The notes below the pieces were generated by a model, which was not told where the DNA came from, did not search any database, and saw nothing but the letters and a program-made list of their open reading frames with translations. A program made the translations under genes and the position numbers. 64,000 nucleotides of DNA from Simmondsia chinensis (lineage: Eukaryota > Streptophyta > Magnoliopsida > Caryophyllales > Simmondsiaceae), in assembly GCA_018398585.1 (NCBI GenBank), contig JAGTTD010000007.1, positions 11,958,320-12,022,319 of the forward strand. Direction: 5' to 3'. The first letter of the stretch is position 1. Each line of letters starts with the position of its first letter. This document shows positions 43,251 through 54,028 of the stretch, piece by piece.

Positions 43251-43985
43251 GGAGCTTCAGCACTTCTGAGGGTAGGTTAACTTCCTAAGAAATTTTATTT
43301 CAAATGTCGTAGGGAAGACCAAAGTCTTCTCTTAACTACTGTGACTCATGTCCATGGCATTTACCATATACATGGTTGCTCAGACAGATATCCTTAGATA
43401 CATGCAAGATAGACCTCTAATGAGAGTGAGATTAAACAACTGGAGTATTGGTTTACATCAGTTTAATTAATATATGTGTCATAAAAGTAAGTAAAAGGCC
43501 ATGCTTTAACAAACCTTTTAGCTAGCCATCCAAACATTCAAACTAAAATGGATTATGAACTAGATCAGCTCCTGGTAATAGACATGGTCCCTTTGAAGCT
43601 ATATTTTGATGGATCAAGGACCAATTCAAGTGCCGGAGTTGGGATTGTAATCAAATCCCCTATAAGGATTGTTACCAAGTTAGTTGTAATTTTGGTTGGC
43701 AAGTGTTCCCACAATATAGCAGTGTACGAGGCATTAATTATAGGTCTACAAACTCTTCTTGAAATGCAATCCCCCAATGTGATCATAAGAGGGGATTTGA
43801 TCATTTGCGAAGTAAAAGTGGAGTTTCAGCGTTCAAGTGATACCTTAAATAAATATATCTCAATAGTGCAAGGATTGTTGAGCAAGTTTGATGGTGTCCA
43901 ATTTGAACACATACCTTGAGAGCAGAATAAGGTGGCCAATGATTTGGACCATCTAGCCTCAAGGTATAAGTTACCCATGACATGA
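43251..43985 (+). pseudogene. Tat-2 RNase H
   Basis: The connection region is broken. The open frame 43548-43919 reads KLYFDGSRTNSSAGVGIVIK, then YEALIIGLQTLLEMQSPNVI, IRGDLIICEVKVEF and a final FDGVQFEHIP. The FDGS, YEA and GD residues correspond to the catalytic acidic residues of ribonuclease H. This second, plant/archaeal-type RNase H after RT is characteristic of Tat/Ogre elements. Confidence 0.82.
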
Positions 43986-43999
43986 AGTGAAGAAACCAT

Positions 44000-45460
44000 G
44001 GTGATTAAGACTAAAGTTTTAGACTATGACTTCGAATTCCCTAAGTCCTTTAGTTTTGAGAGCCAAGTAATTGCAAGTGACCACTTGGAATTCTTTAAGG
44101 CACATCAGTCTATCATAAGTCAATGTGAGGATTGGAGGAATCCCTTAATGGATTCCCTTGTGACTATGTCGAAGATAGAAAGATGAAAATGAGAGCTCAT
44201 AAATTCTATCTTAATGATGAATCTGGAGAACTATACAAAAGGGATGCTAGTGGAGCACTTCTTAAGTTTTTGAACTTAGATGAATCAATTCTAGTGATAG
44301 CTAAAGCCCACGGGGGTATCTGTGGATCCTAATTAGCTAGTAATAGGATGCACTGGCTCATCAGATATTATGGCTATCAATGATGGATGATTGTATCAAG
44401 TATGCTCAAGGATGCAGAGCATGCCAAAAGGCATGGTCATGTACCAAGGGTCACAGCTGTTGAAATACATGTTATTGTTAAGCCATAGCCCTTTCAAGGA
44501 TGGGCAATGGATATCATAGGGGAAATCAACCCTCCTTTTAGCAAGCAGCATTCTTACACTCTTGTGGCCACAGATTATTTCACAAAATGGGTCAAGGCTA
44601 AGCCATATGGGAACATTAATCAACAAGATATGAGTGATTTTAACAAAGAATATACTCTATATAGATTTGGAATCTTAGAAACCATAATTGCCGACCAAGC
44701 TAAGCTGTTCAATGGAGCTAAGGTTAAAGAGTTTACTAAGAGATTCAACATTGAAATCTTAAACTCAACCTCTTATTATGCTCAAGCTATTAGCCAAGTA
44801 GAATCTACCAATAATATTCTAAAGGCCAATATTAAGAATATGGTTGAGGATAATCCCATTAAGTGGCATGAGTTACTACTTAATGCCTTTTGGGGTCGTA
44901 GAATGTTCAAATGTGATGCAACTAGGATAATCCCCTTCAATTTAACATATGGCCTTAATGTTGTACTTCCAATGGAATTCACCGTTCAGTCTATTAGATT
45001 AGCTCATCAAGGGAAGCTTTCTAAAAAGCAACTTCGACCAAGTTAGACTTGATGCCCTTCATAAATTAGGAAAAGCAAAAGAAGAGGATAGCCAAAGCCT
45101 CTAATAAGAAGGTAAAACCTAGGTCATTTGATTTTGAAGACTTAGTTTGGAAAGTGGCATTGTCCATTGGCCAGAAAGATCGTGTCTTTGGGAAATGGTC
45201 TCCTAAATTGGGAGGGCCCATTCAGAGTCTTTGAGATATTTGGAGGAAATGCTTACTTACTCTGAAGGGGGAAGGCTGCGTACATCTAACACCACCGTCC
45301 CTCCCCCCCCCCCCCCCCCCCCCCCCCCCCCGACCTTGCTTAAGCGGGAGCCCTTGGAGGCACTGGGTTTGCTGTTGTTGTTGTTGTTGTTGCTTACTTA
45401 CTCTAGGACATAGATGGGGGAACTCACCCAAAGGCCAATAATGGATGGTCACTTAAGAAA
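44000..45460 (+). pseudogene. Tat-2 integrase
   Basis: The zinc region is broken (about 44290-44440). The core is open from 44507 to 45046: AMDIIGEINPPFSKQHSY (first Asp), ETIIADQAKLFNGAKVKEF (second Asp), YYAQAISQVESTNNILKANI (Glu). Past a frameshift the C-terminal piece resumes before and after the SINE insertion (FEIFGGNAY, then NNGWSLKKYMPS) and ends at about 45521. The DDE residues are all present, but the frame is broken near 45045 and by the 45264-45391 insertion. Confidence 0.85.
45264..45391 (+). mobile_element. 5'-truncated Au-like SINE with TTG tail, in Tat-2 integrase
   Basis: Flanked by a perfect 13-bp TSD gcttacttactct (45251-45263 and 45392-45404). It contains aaggctgcgtaca and, after a C29 run, cttaagcgggagccc, ggcactgggttt and a (TTG)n tail. 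These pieces match the 3' half of plant Au-type SINEs (aaggctgcgtaca ... gcgggagc ... gcaccgggctgc). The tRNA-like 5' half with A and B boxes is missing. Confidence 0.85.
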
Positions 45461-45521
45461 TATATGCCTTCAATTTTGGATTCCAAAAATGAAGTTCTTA
45501 AATTTAGATTCCCTGAATTAT

Positions 45522-46891
45522 AGACCCAGTTTCAATATTAGTGTCTTACAGATTAACTCAATGATCCTTAATTAAGACAAATAAACAAAAGGAACTACCA
45601 ACTGAGTGACATATTCAACAAAATGCATATTTCTTTAAGAATTTCAAAGGAGTACATGGCTAGTCAAAAACAATACAAGGTACTTCTACGGCAAAAAAAA
45701 TTCTATACAACATTAGAGGAGTTAAGTCCTAGTCCTAACTAAGAACTTGTTTGTGGATTCCATTGTGGGTGGTAAGTGGTTGGTAGCCTCATTCTATTGT
45801 TGGTCATGAAGCTGGCCTCTCCTCGGAAAGGCTCCAAAAACTCTTGTTGTTGCCTACTTAGGTTCTGTTGTTTTGAAGTTTAAGGAATTCCTAAGAACTG
45901 TAAAGAAAATAGAGTCACGTTAGTATTCTTTTAAGGTCCTAAAGTACTCCAAAATTTGGGGAAAAGACTTCCTTACCTCATTAGAGAGATTCTTGATGGA
46001 TCATTAAATTCAGACTTCGATGCTTGTAGGCCTGTGAATAAATACGCGATGTTACTCAATGCCAGCATTAGATTTCTTAATGAAACTTTTTGAGGTTTAA
46101 AAAGTGAGGTATATGGTCAGGCTGACAGATATCCTAGATTGTGAGGAGGGTTGCTTTTTTATGCGTTACAAAACATTGTGGTATAGACCTGCTCTACAAA
46201 GCTAACTTGCTGTGCATTAACATGTCAGGGAAAATGTTCACTTCAATAAGTGAGCAAAGACATGGTTTGCCTTGGAGAGCGTTAGAAGGTTGTGCGCCCA
46301 ATTCATCCACCATGAAATGATGTCCACCCAATTCATTTGGAGGAAGATCTTTGCTGGTGTGTGGTTTTTCGAGGAAACCTGTAAATACAGACAATGGAAG
46401 CCAAAACCTGTCAAGAGGGTTGACCTAAGGGTACACAATTTTTTGGTTTCAGGCATCCAAGGAAGGTTTCCCTCAAATGTTCTGAGGTTAGTGCAGGTGT
46501 GGAGCCTGTCTGAGACAATTGACACAATGATTGAACCAGACATTCCAACTGCTCAATAGGGCTATTCGCCTCAGGGATGCGGGTAGAGACATCGTAAGAG
46601 ATTTGAGCCATTTCTTAGTGGTTGTGAAGAATCTTGAGGTGGAAGGAGCAAATTAGCAACGAAGATTGAAGAAATCAAAAGTACAAGGCAAGTGTTTTTG
46701 AGCGCTTGATCGCAATAAAGAGAGAGCATAGAGAAAAAGTGAAGTTTCAAAGCCCTAACTGTTATACTTATAGACAAGCGGGAATGAAGGAAGGTAAAAC
46801 GTCAAACAGTGTTCTCTCGAGCTCTCTGTAGCCGTTGGAGGTCAAATCAAGCAAATTTTTCACCTATTCTAAATCTGATATTTCCAACGAC
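45522..46891 (+). other. Tat-2 3' non-coding region
   Basis: About 1.4 kb between the integrase end and the PPT. One plus frame of 95 codons (46272-46559) and an opposite one of 101 codons overlap there. Neither shows a recognised domain. Tat/Ogre elements often have a long non-coding 3' region here. Confidence 0.5.
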
Positions 46892-46905
46892 TAAAAGGGG
46901 GCATT
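46892..46905 (+). other. Tat-2 polypurine tract
   Basis: taaaagggggcatt immediately before the 3' LTR start TGTTTACACC. Confidence 0.8.
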
Positions 46906-48309
46906 TGTTTACACCCCCAAAACTCGAGGGAGTTGGAACGATGCCGTTTTGAGTAGAGTGCCACGCTCTTGTCACATGAGGCCCTCCTCAAGAATGGTAA
47001 GGCATTTAGATGGGAAGATAATGGCATCTCAATCACAACAGGTTGAGGGGTTTAAAACCCTAATAAAAGTGTCAGCCACTCAAGGCTTGAGATGGTTGAG
47101 GGGGTAAAAGGATCTCGAGCTCAAGGAACTTCCTAGAAGGCTGCAAGATAGGTGGTTTCCAAGCTCGAGGTAGTTACTTGAAGGCCAATTTAAGATACAT
47201 TGAGTCTCAAGCCTATCCAACAAAACCTGGGGCATCTAGAAGGGACTGCAGCTGAAAAATCAAACGTGGGCTTCCAAAAAAAGGCTTAAATGAACTGAAT
47301 CAGGGGCACATCCACTACCCATTGACGCTCAAAGAACCTTGAGGTCAACGTGGAAAGCATATGCTGTGGGATTTGGAAGTCGTAGTTATTTCCTTTTTCT
47401 ACAAATAAGAGACACTATTGTAGTTGTAAAGTATCCAACACCACTCATACAAACTTCTTCAAATTTCTTTACAGCGCACTTGTGCTTTTTACCTAGGAGT
47501 AGTGTAACTTAACTTAACTTACCTTAGCATAGATCTTGTTATACTTGCTTCATGAGAGTAATACAGTACTTTGGGCTTAAGGTATTAACTCTTCATTTCA
47601 ATCGGTTCCCAAAACCGACAAGTTACGAATTAAGGCTTTAGTTTAAGGCTTTGATGGCCAAGGCTTGACCTTGATTGCATTGGTCCTAACACTAATGTAA
47701 CTGCTTGGTAAGTCAGGTGAACTTATATTTTCACAATTGTTTAAGGGCTTTGACGGCAAAGAATTAACCTTGATTGCTTTGGTCCTCATCCAGTGACCTA
47801 GATATAGCTTGCTTCGCCTAAATCTTTTCAGACCCTTCCGGTTATTATAAGTCAAAGGTGCCAGGCCTAAAAATCTGATTGACTCAAGCTTATGAGTGGA
47901 TTGCTGAGCTCTTGAGGTTGTCTCTACCCCAATTCTTGAATTTTAAGTGTACGAGAAAAGGTGTCTGCGGGCTCTACTTTGTCACTGTAACTGCCACTTG
48001 AGTTAGGTCCCTATTCTTTTAATTTTCTATCATCATACATCTCATAAAAATAAAAAAAATATATAAATGTTTCCTTAATTGGAGCATAAGTAGAATCCAC
48101 TTGTTCAACAAATGAAGTTGGCTACACCAAAAACATCACCTTTGTTTGGGAAAGGTGAGTGATTGAGATCAAAAGTGATTGAGATCAAAGGCATGTGGTC
48201 CGAAATATAGACTTGCTCCCTAGTTGCGATGAGTCCCTTTTGCATATGTGTTTACATTTGTGTTTATGGTGGCCACATTCGCACAATTAACAAACAAATA
48301 AAGCAAACA
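46906..48309 (+). repeat. Tat-2 3' LTR (1404 bp)
   Basis: Pairs with 30384-31752. Ends aagcaaaca, followed by TSD aattc. A TATA-like acaaataagaga lies near 47402. Confidence 0.92.
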
Positions 48310-48314
48310 AATTC

Positions 48315-49018
48315 CATACGACTCGAACGTTTTCTTGACAAGGAACATAGGTGATAGTGTGTGATGGGCCGAATACGCTAAGATTATTGAATAGTGTAAT
48401 GTTTGTAATGAACTACACTCATCCTGGCATTTTTTATGTCGTTAGAGCTAGCCATTATACCCATTGTCCAAGTGATGAGTACTGGGTTGCTCTAATTAGA
48501 TTGTCGAGGTACCTTATGGGTACTATCGACTTGGATACTATGATGCCAATTGGGTATTTAACAATGATGGAATTAACCCTACTAGTGGCTGTGTTTTCAA
48601 GCTTGCTAATTGCATCGTGTCCTTGGAATCTTGTAAATAGTGCTGCATTACTAAATCCACGATGGAATATGAGTTTATTTCTCCAGAGGTGGCGGGTTTT
48701 GAAGTTGAATGGCTAAGGAATGTGCTAGGAAACATTCCATTATGGAGGAATCCCACACCATCAGTCTCAGTGCACTGTAACTCACATGCATCATTGGAGT
48801 GGCCTAGAGTGATGTGTATAATGTAAAGCACGGGCATATTGATTGGAGGCATTGTGCAGTAAGGCACGTGAATATTGTGATCTCGCTCAAGATTGTGAGA
48901 AGTGAGAATAATTTGGGAAAGCACCTTACTAAAGACCTTTCTAAGGAGGCGATGTGTGATACAGTAGAGGAAATGGGGTTACTAGGCCATACTAGTCATC
49001 ATGCATTCCAACGTTAAG
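48315..49018 (+). pseudogene. Copia reverse transcriptase end and RNase H
   Basis: Continues the copia pol interrupted at 30383. It starts PYDSNVFLTRNIGDSVCDG, then SVMFVMNYTHPGIFYVVRAS, then RNase H pieces in shifted frames (YWVALIRLSRYLMGTIDL; STMEYEF; EVAGFEVEWLRNVLG). The final part, KIVRSENNLGKHLTKDLSKE, is the usual copia C-terminus and ends near 49016. Frameshifts lie near 48540, 48620 and 48780. Confidence 0.88.
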
Positions 49019-49714
49019 CAACCCACTCCCACCTTAAGCAACCAAGATCTCCTCATTAGCCAACCAATGGCCTTACTAGGAATCATTCAATCCAGCTAGC
49101 CATCATTTGGTCTTACTAGGCAATGGCCTACTAGCCATCTTCAGATCTTGCTAGCCAATGATCCTACCCAACCACTTATCTTACTAGGCCAACTCTTCAT
49201 ACTAATCATTCAAGCTTTATGAAAGTTCTCTCTCAAATCAACTCTATTCCCTCTCAAGTGGATTTATACTATGTCAAAAAGGCTTACTAGCTAAGTTCCA
49301 GTTTACTAGCCAAGTGCTTCTTCTTACAAGCCCACTCCTTACATTGGGCTACAACCATTTCTTACTAGTCGGTCTTCTACTAGCCCCTTTTACCATACTC
49401 GCTCTATGGATTTTTTAAGCCAATTATTTTTCCATATTTATTTGTCTCTTTCTCATTAGCCAACTCTTCATGCCTTTATTGGGTCCTGTGTTTCATCATG
49501 TTTATTTATTTATTGCTTATATTACCTATTATTGAGTGAGATTTTGGCTAACTTAAGAATGAGAGGGGTCTTCTACCAATGAATCCACGAGACCCTCTAA
49601 CCAGATGCTCGTCTTTCAAGAAATTACCTGGTCGGACGTGCAGCTACCACCTTTTCTTGCAAAAGAACTTAAGTTCGACTCTCATCCTGTTGAATCCCTC
49701 AAACACTCTAAATG
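49019..49714 (+). other. Region after copia pol, rich in ttactag motifs
   Basis: No coding content. The motif (c/t)ttactag(c/g)c or close variants occurs about ten times between 48980 and 49390. It may be the copia 3' untranslated region or its LTR, but no partner LTR was found in the window. Confidence 0.5.
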
Positions 49715-50354
49715 TTTTTTTTTTTTTGAAAAAAGTTCCTTTGTTAGACTAAAGTAGTTTTCTTTGTGGTCAACAATGAGTTGTTAAATTCATAAATCAT
49801 TAATTCAATTATTGAAATAAATGTATTCCTATACTTTATTTTTAGTAATTTGTTTTTAACAAGGTCAAGATAAGGATTGCCTTAGGAGGCACCTCTAACT
49901 AGTGGGATCCCTAAGGCATCAGTGCAAAATAAGAAGAAGAACCCCAAAGGGTAACCCTACATCCCCCATGCCTAATACTCATAGACCAATTAGCTGCTCT
50001 GTTTCCCTCTTTGTAACAATGGAAGATGGAAAATGAGCTGAGATGAAATCAGTGTGATATCCTCCACAATAATGGTGATGGCAGTGGGAACATAATACAT
50101 GCCACCAATAGCATTGACTACAACTTCATTGTCCCCCTTTGAGGATTATTCCCGATATTCCAAGTTGGCGCGCATAGAATAACGCATCTCTAGCTGCAAT
50201 GGATTCTTCCACAATGACAAAAGTATCCCCCAGGGCATGAGAATATGTTAGGAGGGTCTTCCCATAGTGATCACGAATAACGAATCTTACAGAAGCAAAA
50301 TCGCCCCACTTAGAGCCAAAGAAATTAGCCTAAATCCATCCCAAAGGATGAGGC
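49715..50354 (-). mobile_element. L1-type LINE relic, 3' part with RNase H
   Basis: The minus strand from 50354 to about 50040 reads RFVIRDHYGKTLLTYSHALG, then VEESIAARDALFYARQLGIS, then GDNEVVVNAI after a 1-base shift. This is the RNase H (RVT_3) domain of plant LINEs. A possible poly-A tail (T13 on the plus strand, 49715-49727) marks the 3' end. The rest of the relic lies at 55940-56935, beyond element A. Confidence 0.72.
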
Positions 50355-50684
50355 TGTTAAGTTCGAGATTAAATCTTGAACTTAACCTAAGAAATTAAGA
50401 GAATTTGGGATAAGAAAGAAGGAAAGGGGATGAGAAAATAGAGAGAATTAGATGAGAAAAGAAGTTTTAATCACAAAGGATTAATTGATATTTCATTGGA
50501 TCATCTTTTACAAGCTAATCAGCCACTATTTAAAGAGCAAATAACAAAACAATTAACAAGGAACACACACTCAAATTCCCGCCAAAACACAAAATGCATC
50601 CTAACCGCTAACTAACTTTGGCGCCCAAAACCAGTTTAAACAAATACAACCCGCCTTATGAATTACAACTCGATAAACATAACA
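50355..50684 (-). repeat. A 3' LTR (330 bp)
   Basis: The minus strand begins TGTTATG and ends CTTAACA. TATA-like tttaaatag on the minus strand near 50535-50527. The C/U-rich stretch is at about 50465-50395. Confidence 0.96.
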
Positions 50685-50699
50685 ATACCCTCCCCTTAG
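50685..50699 (-). other. A polypurine tract
   Basis: The minus strand reads ctaaggggagggtat just before the 3' LTR. Confidence 0.85.
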
Positions 50700-50712
50700 A
50701 AAATTCTTGTCC

Positions 50713-51648
50713 TCAAGAAATAAAAGAAGGAAATTGGCTCAACAAAAAATGTTTATCTTCCCATGTAGTGAAAGATTTGTCCAGGTTGCACCAGCTGACT
50801 CGAACTTGCTGTCGGTTGGAGACATTGGGACTGACTTGCTGAACTTCTTCCACTGCTGTAGGTTGTAGGAGCAAAGAGCTATTAGAACCCACCTCCGGGG
50901 ATGCTGAGGCCTTATGTCCATGCTTAACATGCTTCTTAAGAAGTGAAACATGGAAAATAGGGTGAATATATGAATCGGTTGGAAGCTCTAGCTTGTAAGC
51001 CACCTTGCCAAGCTTTTCCAAAATCTTGTAAGGTCCAAAGAACCGTGCACAAAGCTTGACATTCTTTCTTACATCTGCTGTAGATTTCCTATAAGGTTGT
51101 AGTTTCAAATAAACCATATCACCCACTTCAAAATTTCTGTCTACCCTCTTGCAGTCAGAATACAACTTCATCCGGGCCTGGGCATGACTGAGGTTCTGCT
51201 TTAAGAGCTGCATAAGGTGTTTCCTTTGCTGTAACAATTCCGTCACTTCAACCACTTGTGTCTCTACTCCTTGCAACAACATTGGATTGGGTGGATCATA
51301 CCCATACAATGCCTTGAAAGGTGTTGTGCCCAAAGAAGCATGGAAATGAGTATTATACCAATATTTTGCCAATGAGAGCCACCTACTCCACACCTTAGGA
51401 TGGCTAAATACCAAGATTCTAAGGTATTGTTCAATGCATTGGTTGACCCTTTCAGTCTGACCGTCGGTTTGAGGATGGTAGGCTGAGCTAAGGGCTAATG
51501 TAGTCCCCAAGAGACCAAACAACTCCTTCCAAAAGCAACTTGTAAAGAGCTTGTCCCTATCTGAAATTATGGAATGAGGCAATCCATGAAGCTTGTAGAT
51601 GTTATCAAGGAATACACGAGCTAATTTCTCTGCAGTAACTGGTTGAGC
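50713..51648 (-). pseudogene. A integrase C-terminal half with degenerate chromodomain
   Basis: After an in-frame TGA at about 51647 the integrase continues: SIISDRDKLFTSCFWKELF (second catalytic Asp) and SSAYHPQTDGQTERVNQCIE (catalytic Glu), then the C-terminal GPY/F region (FFGPYKILEKLGKVAYKLEL, HPIFHVSLLKKH). It ends with VSWCNLDKSFTTWEDKHFLL, a weakened chromodomain core, and a stop near 50713. Gag-Pol was originally one long frame, so this piece is the tail of the same polyprotein as 52346-54019. Confidence 0.92.
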
Positions 51649-52330
51649 TCAAGCCGTGAAATGACCAGTTTTGGTGAACCGATCTACTACCACCCAGATC
51701 ACCTCTTTTCCCTCGGATTTGGGCAAACCTTCAATGAAGTCCATACTTATATGCTGCCATATACCCTCTGGAATAGGTAAAGGTTGAAGAAGACCTTGGT
51801 ATCTATGATCACCAAGCTTAGTTTTTTGACAAATGTCACAGCCTTGCACAAATTCAGTCACTTCTTTCTTCATACCGGGCCAATTGAAGTGAATCTTCAA
51901 CCTTTGATATGTTCCCTCAATGTCGGAATGACCACCCCATGCAGAATCATGAGCAGTACTGATAATCTGATGTCTCAATTCAGTATTGATGCCAATGTAC
52001 AGCTTTCCCTGGATTCTAATTATTCCTCGGGTAACAGACACCACAGCACCAGAAGCCTGATTAACAGTCTTGTTCATGCTAGCAGCTGCTACGCATTCTT
52101 GAGCAAATGAATCATTCTCATAGGACTGATATACTTCTTCCATCCAAGCAGGCAAAATTACAGAAATTGCCCCAAGAAAACCCTGCTCGAGGTCCTCAAA
52201 TATGCGTGACAGGGCATCTACTGCTATGTTTTCCTTGCCTTTCTTGTACTCGATATCATAATCAAGCCCAAGCATCTTCATCAACCCTTTTCTCTGTAAT
52301 CTTGTGATAATTTTTTGTTCTAACAAGTGC
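51649..52330 (-). pseudogene. A RNase H end and integrase N-terminal half
   Basis: LLEQKIITRLQRKGLMKMLG and KKGKENIAVDALSR finish RNase H. The integrase zinc finger follows (HDSAWGGHSDIEGTYQRLKI then CDICQKTK, a complete HHCC) and the start of the core with SMDFIEGLPKSEGKEVIWV (first Asp). It ends at TGA near 51647. Upstream a single-base insertion and a TAG separate it from the RT segment. Confidence 0.93.
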
Positions 52331-52345
52331 TTGAGACTCTAATGA

Positions 52346-54028
52346 TCATGTCTTGATGATAAAATGATACCCATCCAAGTACTGCCTCCATTTTTCCACC
52401 GCGAGTAAAATTGCAAGATACTCTTTTTTATATGTGGATAGAGCTTGATGTTTTGCACTCAAGGCCTGGCTAAGATAAGCTATGGGCCTTCCTCCTTGTG
52501 ACAACACTGCCCCAACACCATTTCCACACGCATCAGTTTCTAACACAAAGCTTGAAGTGCAGTCGGGCATTGCCAAAACAGGTACACTGCACATTGCTGT
52601 TTTAAGAGCTTCAAAGACATTTTGAGCTTCCTCCGACCATCTGAAAGCTTCTTTCTTTAACAATTCAGTAAGTGGCTTGGCTATAGCTCCATAACCTGCT
52701 ACGAATTTGCGGTAATACCCTGTCAACCCCAAAAAACCCCTTAGTTGCTTTAAGGTCACCGGGACAGGCCAGTTTTTCATGGCTTGGACCTTTGATGGGT
52801 CAGTGAAAACCCCATCACAAGAGATTATATGACCAAGGCATTCCAAGTGAGTTTGAGCAAAAGAACATTTGGCCAACTTAGCATACAACTTATGCTCGTG
52901 CATGACCAAGAATACTTCTCTCAAGTGCTTCAAATGCTCCTCGAATGTTGAACTGTAAATCAAGATGTCGTCAAAGAAGACCAACCCAGATTTTCTAAGA
53001 AATTTCTTGAAGACATCATTCATAAGAGCTTGGAATGTAGCTGGTGCATTTGTCAAGCGAAAAGGCATGACTACAAACTCAAAGTGACCATGGTGAGTCC
53101 GGAAGGCTGTCTTGTGCACATCTTGCTCATTCACTCTAATTTGATGATAGCCTTGCCGTAAGTCCAGCTTGGAAAAGACATGGGCTACATACAATTCATC
53201 TAACAAATCATCTATAACTGGTATAGGAAACTTGTCCATAACCATCATAGCATTCAGCTGTCTATAATCAACACACATGCGAGCCGTGCCATCTTTCTTC
53301 TTGACAAGAATAACCAGGGAAGCAAAGGGGCTGGGGCTAGGCTGTATGAAGTTGGTTTTGATTAGATAATCAACTTGTTTTTCAATTTCTGTCTTCTGAG
53401 CATGGGGGTAACGATAAGGCCTAAGCCTCACCGGTTCTGCATCACCCTTGAGAGGGATAACATGATCTAAACTCCTCTTCGGAGGTAGAGATTGAGGAAC
53501 TTCAAACAAATCTTCAAACTCAGTAACCAAAACCTGCACCTCCGGTTTTGTAATGCTAATTAATTCAGTAGGAGCTACAGCAAATAGCTGGTCTACCCAT
53601 TGAAATGAGCATTTCTTAATTCCTTTCTTGACCCTGCTTCCCTTCATGACCTGCAAGTGTGCTTGCTCTGCTATGCCTTGCAAAGTCACCTTAATTCCTT
53701 GTATCTCAAAGGAAACCGTGAGGTTAGCAAAATCAAATAACATCGGGTTGTAAGTTCTCATCCAATCGACCCCAAGCACCATATCACATCCTCCCAAAGG
53801 AAGGATTCTAAAGTCATAACTGAATTTTCTGTCTTGCATTACCCAGTTGAACCCACGGCATTTGTTTTGAGTGATAACTGATTTTCCATCAGCTACAGTG
53901 ACAGTGAGGGGGTGAGTTTTAATCACCTCATGACCCACCTTCTTAACCACTTTAGGATCAACAAAACTATGGGTGCTACCACTATCAATGAGGATGATGA
54001 AAGACTTTTTACCTGCCATTCCTCTGAT
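52346..54028 (-). pseudogene. A protease, reverse transcriptase and RNase H
   Basis: A 557-codon open segment: FIILIDSGSTHSFVDPKVV (protease, intact DSG), LRPYRYPHAQKTEIEKQV, MCVDYRQLNAMMVMDKFPIP, KLDLRQGYHQIRV, SGLVFFDDILIYSSTF (catalytic FFDD), LGHIISCDGVF, LRGFLGLTGYYRKFV, then RNase H with VLETDACGNGVGAVLSQ and STYKKEYLAILLAVEKWRQY. It ends at a frameshift near 52345. It is separated from gag only by an in-frame TGA at 54029-54031. All catalytic residues seen are intact. Confidence 0.95.

Larger units (their letters stand above)
30384..48309 (+). mobile_element. Tat-2: 17.9 kb Tat/Ogre retrotransposon nested in copia pol
   Basis: LTRs 30384-31752 and 46906-48309, TG..CA ends, TSD aactc/aattc, and a PPT before the 3' LTR. 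Coding order on plus: gag (31813-34430), protease (41443-42040), RT (42600-43200), RNase H (43548-43920) and integrase (44100-45460). About 6.4 kb of the length is a later nested insertion (35059-41442), so its own length is about 11.5 kb. A SINE fragment lies in the integrase tail. All genes are damaged. Confidence 0.92.
26864..49018 (+). mobile_element. Ty1/copia retrotransposon, split by Tat-2
   Basis: Plus-strand gag, protease, integrase and reverse transcriptase run from about 27090 to 30383. The RT/RNase H part resumes at 48310 and ends at 49018. Removing Tat-2 and one TSD copy rejoins the reading frame across the junction. LTRs of this element could not be paired inside the window. The non-coding sequence at 26864-27090, and perhaps 18800-19635 before element B, may belong to its 5' end. 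The copy is old, with many stops. Confidence 0.85.

Noticed and set aside
45303..45331. C29 run as a sequencing artefact only
   Set aside because: It lies at the GC-rich point of a SINE, where an expansion is plausible. Length is uncertain, but the tract itself is probably real.
46238..46559. Overlapping 95- and 101-codon frames in Tat-2 3' region
   Set aside because: They overlap on opposite strands with no recognised domain. Kept only as a note in the non-coding region.
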